64,000 nt of DNA from Echinicola jeungdonensis (GTDB taxonomy: Bacteria > Bacteroidota > Bacteroidia > Cytophagales > Cyclobacteriaceae): the NCBI RefSeq assembly GCF_030409905.1, contig NZ_JAUFQT010000001.1, positions 2,335,001 through 2,399,000 of the forward strand, given 5' to 3'. Below, one piece after another: positions 48,512 to 55,841 of this stretch. A program made the position numbers and the translations under genes. A model generated the notes under the pieces. The model had not been told where the DNA came from. It was given only the letters and a program-made list of their open reading frames with translations, and did no database searches. The first letter of the stretch is position 1, and every line of letters starts with the position of its first letter.

Positions 48512-49411
48512 ATGAACAATAGAAGGAAGTTTCTAAAATTAGGAACATCTCTAAGTCTCGGGGCATTTCTTCCCTTTCAATATTGTAGTTCTGCTGAAAA
48601 AAATAAAACGGTTAAAATTAACCTTAAGGAAGCCGTAGATGGAACCTTGGAACGGATAGGTATCCAGCTGTATTCCGTCAAAGAGGATATGGCAAAAGAC
48701 CCCAAAGGTACTATTGAAAAATTGGCTCAATTTGGATATAATCAGCTGGAAGGTTTTGATGGCGGACAAGGCATATTTTGGGGCATGAATAATACCGACT
48801 TCAAGGCGTTTACAGATGACTTGGGGCTTGACTACGCTGCCTCTCATGCCAATGTTTTTGAAAACTTGGAACAAACAGCTGAACAGGCAGGTGAAATTGG
48901 AATGAAATATTTGATTTGCCCTTATGCAGGAGAGCAAAGTAGTGTTGAAAAATATAAAGAGTTAGCAGTTAAATTCAATCAGGCTGGGGAAGTTTGCAGG
49001 AATAATGGGTTGAGGTTTGCTTATCATAACCATGGTTATACCTTTAAAGAGGTGGAAGGGCAGATTCCACAAGATATCCTCCTAAAGGAGACCGATCCTG
49101 AGTTGGTGGATTTTGAATTGGATATTTATTGGGCGGTGACAGCAGGGGCAGACCCTAATGAATATTTTGAAAAGTACAAAAATCGTTTTCGGTTATGCCA
49201 TGTCAAGGATCGGGAAAAGTCCGCTCCCCCTGAGGAAACTGATGCTTCTATAGTGCTAGGAGAAGGAAGTATTGATTTTCGGGAAATTTTAAGGACGGCC
49301 AAGGAAAGTGGAATGGAATACTTTATTGTAGAACAGGAAAAATTTGATGGATTGTCACCATTGGAGGCTGCGGAAAAAAATGCTACTTATCTAAATAAAT
49401 TAGTTTTCTAA
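48512..49411 (+). CDS. Tat-exported lipoprotein TIM-barrel (sugar isomerase/epimerase-like)
   Basis: A 299-residue xylose-isomerase-like barrel with a near-consensus Tat signal (N-N-R-R-K-F-L-K) and a lipobox-like F-Q-Y-C25. Core motifs are GIQLYSVKEDMAKDP, FAYHNHGYTF, the metal-site FELDIYWAVTAG, HVKDREK and EYFIVEQE. It is the third barrel of this family in the locus, and the second predicted outside the cytoplasm. It is the last gene of the plus-strand run, before a 17-base-pair hairpin at 49586. Confidence 0.85.
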   Translation: MNNRRKFLKLGTSLSLGAFLPFQYCSSAEKNKTVKINLKEAVDGTLERIGIQLYSVKEDMAKDPKGTIEKLAQFGYNQLEGFDGGQGIFWGMNNTDFKAFTDDLGLDYAASHANVFENLEQTAEQAGEIGMKYLICPYAGEQSSVEKYKELAVKFNQAGEVCRNNGLRFAYHNHGYTFKEVEGQIPQDILLKETDPELVDFELDIYWAVTAGADPNEYFEKYKNRFRLCHVKDREKSAPPEETDASIVLGEGSIDFREILRTAKESGMEYFIVEQEKFDGLSPLEAAEKNATYLNKLVF

Positions 49412-49829
49412 AGGCCAAAATCAAAAGGTGATTATGTACCAAGGCTAATTGTATGAAATGGCTGACCAAAGTGAATGAGTAATTCTGAAAAGTCATTCTT
49501 CAATAGTTCACAGGAGTCACCTTTTATGTTTTCAACATTTAGGGAAGAAATAAAGGGGGGCAACCTTTAACCCCTAATTTCTGAAAAAACCTGTAATGTT
49601 TATGGTAATTCTTAAACATTACAGGTTTTATGTTGAAATGTAAAGGTTCATACTGAAAAGTTGGGGGTGGATAAAATCATACAACCTATTTTAGGGTTGC
49701 GTGGCACCCTAAATACCAAATCTATGCTTCGACTTGAAGTTTTCAAATCCTGACCGAATATTTATTCTTAAATAGTAAGTGTTACGCTCCCAAAAGATCC
49801 TCGGAGCGATCCATAAAATTGTGCCAATA
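49412..49829. other. Intergenic region between the sugar-oxidation locus and the tRNA operon
   Basis: No convincing gene. The only structure seen is the perfect hairpin at 49586-49629. Confidence 0.6.
49586..49629 (+). terminator. Perfect 17-base-pair hairpin, probable terminator of the sugar-oxidation run
   Basis: AAAACCTGTAATGTTTA pairs with TAAACATTACAGGTTTT around a ten-base loop. Symmetric A/T ends make it potentially bidirectional. It lies 175 bases after the last TIM-barrel gene. Confidence 0.7.
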
Positions 49830-49868
49830 TTTTAAAAACCAAAAAGCCCGACTAGAAAGTCAGGCTTT
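49830..49868 (-). terminator. Rho-independent terminator of the tRNA operon
   Basis: On the minus strand AAAGCCTGACT pairs with AGTCGGGCTTT (one G-T pair) around TTCT, followed by TTGGTTTTT. It begins four bases beyond the last tRNA-Lys. Confidence 0.85.
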
Positions 49869-49871
49869 AAG

Positions 49872-49944
49872 TGATCCCGCTGGGGCTCGAACCCAGGACC
49901 CATACATTAAAAGTGTATTGCTCTACCAGCTGAGCTACGGAATC
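49872..49944 (-). tRNA. tRNA-Lys (anticodon TTT), copy 1
   Basis: Seventy-three bases without an encoded CCA. The acceptor stem GATTCCG pairs with CGGGATC (one T-G), the anticodon loop is CTTTTAA on stem ATACA/TGTAT, and the T arm is CTGGG-TTCGAGC-CCCAG. Identical to the copy at 50281-50353. Confidence 0.97.
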
Positions 49945-49979
49945 GGAAATTAGAGAGGGTACGGAAGACATTCCGCGAG

Positions 49980-50053
49980 TGATCCTGAAAGGACTCGAAC
50001 CTTTAACCTACTGCTTAGAAGGCAGTTGCTCTATCCAGTTGAGCTACAGGACC
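49980..50053 (-). tRNA. tRNA-Arg (anticodon TCT)
   Basis: Seventy-four bases. Acceptor GGTCCTG/CAGGATC, anticodon loop CTTCTAA on stem ACTGC/GCAGT, T loop TTCGAGT. CCA is not encoded. Confidence 0.96.
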
Positions 50054-50083
50054 CGATACTTTGTGATCAAAGTATGAGTGAAG

Positions 50084-50158
50084 TCGGGGTGGCAGGATTC
50101 GAACCTGCGACCTCCTGCTCCCAAAGCAGGCGCGATGACCGGGCTACGCTACACCCCG
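50084..50158 (-). tRNA. tRNA-Pro (anticodon TGG)
   Basis: Seventy-five bases. Acceptor CGGGGTG/CACCCCG, anticodon loop TTTGGGA on stem CCTGC/GCAGG, T loop TTCGAAT. CCA is not encoded. Confidence 0.97.
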
Positions 50159-50280
50159 AAGTAATATTTTTTTCTCCTCTTTTGGAGAATCAATTTTAAT
50201 TCGGCACCTCAATTTTCCCGTAATAGGATGCATTGACCGAAATTTATTATTGGACTTTCTTCCTTTTTGGAAGTCCTTAG

Positions 50281-50353
50281 TGATCCCGCTGGGGCTCGAA
50301 CCCAGGACCCATACATTAAAAGTGTATTGCTCTACCAGCTGAGCTACGGAATC
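50281..50353 (-). tRNA. tRNA-Lys (anticodon TTT), copy 2
   Basis: Identical over 73 bases to the copy at 49872-49944. First gene of the minus-strand tRNA operon. No Bacteroidota-type promoter was confidently found upstream. Confidence 0.97.
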
Positions 50354-50554
50354 ATTTTTTATTTCCCATTTTAAGTATTATAAATACCAGTGGGATTATG
50401 TTTGACTCGCCATTTTCCTGAATGGAATGGCAAAGAAAGTATCATTTTTTCAATTTTAAAAACCCTTTTGGCTTTTATTTTTTAACAATTTCGACTTGCT
50501 TTTTGTTGTTTCTTTGTCGTAATTGGACTGCAAATTTAAGCGACCATTTTGAAA

Positions 50555-51280
50555 ATGCAAAACATCAACAGAATCTTTATTGTAAATTTTATCATATTTT
50601 TCATATTGTTTTTGCAAAGTGTTAATTGTCAAGCGGATAGTGAAAAATTAATTTTTGCAGATTCTTTATTTAAAACGGGGAGCTTTAAAGAAGCTTATCA
50701 GGAGTATCAGAATATCCTCCAAGAGGATAATTCTTATTCCCCTGCCATGTTACTAAGAATGGCATATATTGCAGAAGGAATGGGGCAATTTAATGAAGCC
50801 ACATTTTATTTGTCCAAGTATTACGATTACAATCCTAATTCGAAAATTATTAGTAAAATAAAATCCTTGACTTCTCAATCAGAGCTAAAGGGCTATGAAG
50901 TCTCCGATCGGGCCCAGTTTTTTAAAATACTTACCAATAATCAACAAACTATTACTGGGGTATTGGCTTTATTGTTGGTATTGTCGTTAATCCTCAATCT
51001 GAGTAGAAAAAACCAGGACCAACCCAAATACTATATACCAATTATGATCCTGTTGATCTTGGTATTTTTGTCCAATAACTTTTTAGAATCCCCCAAAAAG
51101 GGGGTTATTAAAGGGAATCCCACCGTCATCATGGATCAGCCCACTGCTGGGGGGAACTTAATAAAAAAAGTAGGCCCCGGCCACCGGGTAACCATTGATG
51201 GATCCACCGATATTTGGTACCATATTAAATGGGATGGGAAAAAAGCATATGTCAAAAAAGATAAAGTGGCAGAAATTTAG
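50555..51280 (+). CDS. TPR/SH3b inner-membrane protein, BatE-like
   Basis: A 241-residue protein (ATG 50555; an ATG two codons upstream is possible). It has a signal peptide, one or two tetratricopeptide units (ADSLFKTGSFKEAYQEYQNI, AEGMGQFNEATFYLSKYYDY), two membrane helices (about 133-150 and 160-176), and a C-terminal bacterial SH3 domain (NPTVIMDQPTAGGNLIKKV ... WYHIKWDGKKAYVKKD). This is the architecture of BatE proteins of Bacteroidota, but the bat genes are not nearby, so the name is only a likeness. Stop codon is two bases from the convergent LON-domain gene stop. Confidence 0.72.
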   Translation: MQNINRIFIVNFIIFFILFLQSVNCQADSEKLIFADSLFKTGSFKEAYQEYQNILQEDNSYSPAMLLRMAYIAEGMGQFNEATFYLSKYYDYNPNSKIISKIKSLTSQSELKGYEVSDRAQFFKILTNNQQTITGVLALLLVLSLILNLSRKNQDQPKYYIPIMILLILVFLSNNFLESPKKGVIKGNPTVIMDQPTAGGNLIKKVGPGHRVTIDGSTDIWYHIKWDGKKAYVKKDKVAEI

Positions 51281-51282
51281 GT

Positions 51283-51912
51283 TTAAAAATCCAAGGGGTC
51301 AAAATGCCTGAAATGACCATTCATTTTGACCTTTTCCCGGGCTTTTTCTACCTCCCTAACGATGGGGATGACCCTTTTTAGATGGGTGATCAAATACCTG
51401 ATTCTATCCATTTCATTTTCCATGGCCAAAAGCTGATACTCCTCTTCCAGGTTTAAGCCTAACACATGGGCAAATGTAAATGAGTTTACAGCAATGGTGT
51501 CCAAATCCACTTCATAATGCAAGAGCTTTAGCATTTCTTTCAAATAAAAAAGAAATTCATTATAAGCGACTTTGGATACTACATTATTGTCGACTTCTAA
51601 GAGATTGACTTCTCCACCAGCATAAAGTTTACCCTCAATTGGGTTCTCAAAACTTAAAATCCTAAAAGAACGGATGCCTTGGGTTTTTACATCCATTCTT
51701 CCATCTTCATAGGTTTTGTGAACTTCCAATAATTCTACTTCCGTACCATGGGATTTGAGCCTATCCAAATAAACACATACGCCAAAATTAATTTTTTGCT
51801 CAATGCAGTCCTTGATCAATTGTTTGTATCTGGGTTCAAAAATGTGGAGGTTCAGCTTTTCTCCAGGAAAAGCCACTAATTTTAATGGAAACAAAGGGAG
51901 GGTGACAGACAT
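51283..51912 (-). CDS. LON substrate-binding (LAN) domain protein
   Basis: A 209-residue stand-alone LON N-terminal domain protein without protease or ATPase domains. Start LPLFPLKLVAFPGEKLNLHIFEPRY is diagnostic; GRMDVKTQGIRSFRI and LLAMENEMDRIRYLITHLKRV follow. Members may act as adaptors or substrate binders; function is unknown. It is probably a single-gene unit. Confidence 0.88.
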   Translation of the reverse strand: MSVTLPLFPLKLVAFPGEKLNLHIFEPRYKQLIKDCIEQKINFGVCVYLDRLKSHGTEVELLEVHKTYEDGRMDVKTQGIRSFRILSFENPIEGKLYAGGEVNLLEVDNNVVSKVAYNEFLFYLKEMLKLLHYEVDLDTIAVNSFTFAHVLGLNLEEEYQLLAMENEMDRIRYLITHLKRVIPIVREVEKAREKVKMNGHFRHFDPLDF

Positions 51913-52592
51913 AGCCTATATTATTGTTCAAAATTTTCTCTAACTGATTTTACTTTAAGGTACAAAATCTAACAATAAATAGTAGAGATAAATGAGTTGA
52001 ATTAATAAGACTACAGGATGGAAAGTAGGGTGTTCAAACATGATTTTGTCCCTTTCTTTTGTAATTAACCTTAAGAATCCGCAATTGCCCAAAAATAAAT
52101 TGTTTTGATTGAATAGAATGAAAAAGCCCCTCCCATATGGTTGCTTTTCTTGTTTTTCTTTGCATTAATTTAATTCCTTAATTGGAAGTAAAAACACAAA
52201 CTCCCTTTGCATCTTATCATGAGAAAATAATTTGGGTGGATCTCGTTTTTTTTCGGTTTTAAGATCTCTAGATTGCCCAATTTAGGAGTTGGAGTAGTTG
52301 TTTCTTATTCAAAATAATCAATTCTTCAAATGGTTAAATGTCTTCCTCTAGTACCCCTGACCAAGATAAAAACTGATCTCATTTTTGAGGGCTGGTAATT
52401 TTTGCCAGATTACAGTGGCATCATTTTCAATAATTGCTTTAAAGTCTAGCTCCCCAACTTAGGGGGAGCTAGGTTGTGCTCATGAAAGGTTTGATTATTT
52501 TCAATGAAATAGATTTAGTAAACTGATAATACCTTAGACAGCTATTTTTGAAATGGTTTATTCTTTCTTTATAGTGACTCTTCTACTCAGGC
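51913..52592. other. Gene-poor A+T-rich region
   Basis: No open frame with protein-like character. It contains one perfect inverted repeat (52446-52472). The upstream promoter of the LON-domain gene should lie at the left end. Confidence 0.6.
52446..52472. repeat. Perfect 10-base inverted repeat in gene-poor DNA
   Basis: CTAGCTCCCC and GGGGAGCTAG flank a seven-base loop. There is no T run. It may be part of a dispersed intergenic repeat; only one copy is present in this window. Confidence 0.5.
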
Positions 52593-53918
52593 TTATGGAA
52601 CCTCATATTTAGTTTTGAAAGTGTATCCCATTCTGGCAGTGCTTAAAGTACTTTTGGGTCTAGGTTTAAGAAAACCAATGTCTGGAAGGCTTCCGTCTGA
52701 TTTTCTTGATCGGGTCAACTCTGAAGGGTCAAGGCTAATGAAATCATTGTCTGTGACAGGTATTTCGTTGGGCAAAAATGAATTATTGCTAATTTCACAT
52801 AACCCTTTATTGACATTTGAAATATGTCCCGTCCTCCTGAAATCATGGGAAACATTATTCTTGAGAATATGCTCGTAACCAGGAACATTTACCGCTTCAT
52901 CGACTGATTTCCTGTTCAGCATATTAAAATTAGAGGGGTTTTGATAGCCGGTGTTATTTTCCCATCTAATGCCACCAAGGTGGTGATTGGAATAAAACCC
53001 TTGGTTTAAATTATAATATGCAAGGCAATTTCGGACCACATGCATGGGAATTTTTTCTGGTGGGTCTGGAAATTCTGACATGCCATATCCTCCTGATTTA
53101 AAACCTGCCCCATTGCCTGCCCTCTCAAAAGTACCGGGCTGATAACCATTGTAAAAAGCCCAGCAGTTTTCTATTGTGTATGCGGCATGGGCATTTATCA
53201 AATCAAACCCATCATCGCTGTTATACCATGCCCGACAAGCTCTAAAAACATTACCGGTACTTTCTTGGTTTTTTGGGTGCCCACCAAACCCATCTACATT
53301 ACCACCGACTCCCCCGTCAGAGAGGTAATCGTAATTGTTGTAGGCATCACAGTTGACCACAAGGTTGTCAGCTCCATTTACCAGGTAAAATCCTATTGCC
53401 ATGCCGTCGTGCATGGCCAGGTTTTCATAAATATTGTGATTTCCTCCCTCATTTCTAAAGCATTCGGATTGGGTATGGCCGATTATGGTTACTTGAGTGC
53501 CAACCACTTCAAAATTTTCGAAATGAAGGAAGGAGCCGCTTACATAAAAAACAATAACTCGATTGCCCTCAGGTTTAACTTCAGACAAATCAAATATAGG
53601 CCGTTCACTCCCATAACCTCCATAATAAATACGGTTTGATTCCCCGGAGCCACTTTTATGCATATCAAATACATAGGCCCAGAGTCCATTGTCACTGTAT
53701 CTCATAATTTGGCCCTCAGTGATTTTATAAGTTCCTCCTCGGATGAGAACAGAATCACCTGCAGAAGCTATGGAATGCGCTTTTTTAAGGGTGGCAAAAG
53801 GAGAGGTTTTGGTGCCACTATTTGAATCATCGCCATCAATAGCGATAAAATAGGTTTTTGAAGAAAGAGAAAATGCAGAAAACAATAGTAAAATTGTTAT
53901 TAGATAATGTTTACTCAT
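52593..53918 (-). CDS. Secreted right-handed beta-helix protein, polysaccharide lyase family 9-like
   Basis: A 441-residue exported protein (ATG 53918, signal peptide about 1-20). It has the typical start TYFIAIDGDDSNSGTKTSPFATLKKA and ISG-free parallel helix coils. Key motifs are NCDAYNNYDY, GGNVDGFGGH and SDDGFDLINAH, Asp-rich strands that form the calcium/catalytic site in PL9 pectate lyases, with a Lys-containing AGFKSGGYGM coil. This suggests pectate or related uronan cleavage. It stands alone, with no SusC/SusD, and is flanked by non-coding stretches of about 0.7 and 0.85 kb. An upstream in-frame start at 54005 would add 29 residues before the signal peptide and is not preferred. Confidence 0.8.
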   Translation of the reverse strand: MSKHYLITILLLFSAFSLSSKTYFIAIDGDDSNSGTKTSPFATLKKAHSIASAGDSVLIRGGTYKITEGQIMRYSDNGLWAYVFDMHKSGSGESNRIYYGGYGSERPIFDLSEVKPEGNRVIVFYVSGSFLHFENFEVVGTQVTIIGHTQSECFRNEGGNHNIYENLAMHDGMAIGFYLVNGADNLVVNCDAYNNYDYLSDGGVGGNVDGFGGHPKNQESTGNVFRACRAWYNSDDGFDLINAHAAYTIENCWAFYNGYQPGTFERAGNGAGFKSGGYGMSEFPDPPEKIPMHVVRNCLAYYNLNQGFYSNHHLGGIRWENNTGYQNPSNFNMLNRKSVDEAVNVPGYEHILKNNVSHDFRRTGHISNVNKGLCEISNNSFLPNEIPVTDNDFISLDPSELTRSRKSDGSLPDIGFLKPRPKSTLSTARMGYTFKTKYEVP

Positions 53919-54769
53919 GAGGGTTATTTTTAAGCTATTTGAACCAAAGATTAAAAGTCGAAGCCCCAAAAGGCGGGAGAATGATTTGGGAAGTGTAAAT
54001 CCCATAAAATCAAATGTAATTAATTGATAATCTATGACTATTCTGGAATGTGCTGAAGAAGGGGATGTTTCAAGAATGCTATGGTTTTTTTAGGGAACTT
54101 TAAAATTAAATTAGGTTTTAGGTTGTAGTCCTATTACCATAAAATATAAATGGTGTCGGGTCGGCTTAATTTATAAATTGTACTTTTTGTTTTTATAGGG
54201 TTTAATGGGAATGGTTATTTTCTACTTTTTAAGTAGGTATCAATTTTTAAAATTTGAGTATGGACACTATCTTCCCGGGTGGAGAGCAAAAAGCTCTTCA
54301 GGATCGACATGAGTTGATTCCTTTTTCTCCCGATAGAAAGTATTTTGCCTTTTAAGCCCAAAGGATGGGAACATTCAATATTGGGCTGGAGCTGAAGAGG
54401 GGTGGCCGGGGAAGCGGATAAGTTTGATTGTGATATCATGGTATAAAAAAAAGAAAATATATATGTCCTACCATTGAGCAATATTTGAAAGACATTTCCA
54501 GTATCAAAAAAAGCCTTCGATTTTTTTCTTTCCCAACCGGATTTAGATCATGAAAGTTATTGTGTGGGATGGTATTTTAATGAAACAGATGTTCGTTGTA
54601 TGGTCAGGCTTCATGATTAATGATAGGGAACATTTAATTTGTGGCAGGGCGCATTTGATCCTGTAATTCTTTTTTCAGGATTAGTCAATCTTTTTTTGAA
54701 TTGGTAAACTTATTCGCAGTTAATTTGTATATACATTTGGATATTTACGAATTAATGAACGGATGAATT
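53919..54769. other. Gene-poor region before the nitroreductase gene
   Basis: No gene is supported. A minus-strand frame at 54215-54481 (88 codons) has weak protein character and is not called. A candidate -7 element lies at 54732. Confidence 0.55.
54732..54739 (+). promoter_or_regulatory. Candidate -7 element for the nitroreductase gene
   Basis: TACATTTG matches TAnnTTTG, 30 bases before ATG 54770. A good -33 TTTG at the expected spacing is not seen. Confidence 0.4.
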
Positions 54770-55399
54770 ATGGCACTTATTGACAATTTAAACTGGAGAT
54801 ATGCGGCAAAGAGAATGAATGGGGATAAGGTTCCTGAAAGTTCCGTCGACAAGATTTTGGAGTCCATCCAATTGGCTCCTACCTCTTATGGATTGCAACC
54901 ATTTGTGGTATTTGTAGTAGAAGATAAAGCTCTTAGGGAAAAGCTTCAACCTGCGGTGTGGGGCCAGCCCCAAGTTGCCGAGGGGTCTCATTTGTTGGTT
55001 TTTGCAGCTTGGAAAGAGGTGACCGAGGAAAGGATAGATAGATATATCGGACATATTTCCGATAAAAGAGAGCAGTCATTGGAAAAACTTCAAGCATTGG
55101 GGGATAAAATAAAATCCAGATTTGCGGAAAAATCCAAAGAGGACCATTTTGTCTGGGCTTCCCGCCAAGCTTATTTGGCCTTAGGTACCGCATTAGTCGC
55201 GGCTGCCGAGGAAAAAGTGGATAGTACCCCAATGGAGGGTTTTTTCGCAGAAGATGTGGATCAGATATTAGAATTGGAAGATAAAGGTTTGGGGAGTGTC
55301 GCATTAATGGTCCTGGGATTCAGGGATGAAGAAAAAGACCTTATGAACAAGGCAAAAAAAGTAAGGAGGCCAAAGGAAGAAATGTTTTTTAAGATTTAA
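54770..55399 (+). CDS. NAD(P)H-dependent nitroreductase family oxidoreductase
   Basis: A 209-residue FMN protein of the NfsB/YodC-like class. N-terminal LNWRYAAKRMNGDKV contains the FMN-phosphate R-x-A-x-K-R motif. LAPTSYGLQPFVVFVVED and the C-terminal GLGSVALMVLGFRDEEKD with following basic residues (KVRRPKEE) fit the fold. It reduces nitroaromatics, quinones or similar acceptors; the physiological substrate is unknown. It is monocistronic between a candidate promoter and a strong terminator. Confidence 0.9.
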   Translation: MALIDNLNWRYAAKRMNGDKVPESSVDKILESIQLAPTSYGLQPFVVFVVEDKALREKLQPAVWGQPQVAEGSHLLVFAAWKEVTEERIDRYIGHISDKREQSLEKLQALGDKIKSRFAEKSKEDHFVWASRQAYLALGTALVAAAEEKVDSTPMEGFFAEDVDQILELEDKGLGSVALMVLGFRDEEKDLMNKAKKVRRPKEEMFFKI

Positions 55400-55405
55400 A
55401 CGAAG

Positions 55406-55443
55406 AATCCCTCTAGGAAAATAATCCTGGAGGGATTTATTTT
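55406..55443 (+). terminator. Rho-independent terminator after the nitroreductase gene
   Basis: AATCCCTCTAGGA pairs with TCCTGGAGGGATT (13 pairs, one T-G) around six bases, followed by a T-rich run. Confidence 0.88.
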
Positions 55444-55841
55444 TAATAAATTTTAGGTAACCACTTTTTACCTTAAAGGATTTTTTTGAAGTTGCTCCAA
55501 TTAAATGAAAAAGCCAAATATGATGTAAGCGTAAAATAAAACTTTACCCTATTTATGCCTTTTTGATAGTTTGTTTTCCTGTTATGGTTTGGTTTTTTGC
55601 GTATTTTTTGAATGATGGTTTTCGAATTAATAATAAAGTAGAAGTTTTAGTTGATAAGATTGAGAGGGGAAATAGGACTCTTTGGATACCCATTTGGTGA
55701 AATTTTAATAACTCATAACCAGATTGTAGAATGTGAAAGAAGATTCAAAACATTTTCGATGATAATAAATTGCAAAAAAACTAATAACTTAAACGCCAAT
55801 TTGAAAAACATAAAAAAACCTCTAAACCTAAAATTTGAGAA
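55444..55841. other. A+T-rich leader of the SSS symporter gene
   Basis: About 400 bases without a supported gene. No clear operator or riboswitch was recognised. Confidence 0.5.

Noticed and set aside
54215..54481. Minus-strand 88-codon frame in gene-poor DNA
   Set aside because: Composition is atypical, with no recognisable domain, no supporting promoter and no operon partner; treated as chance.
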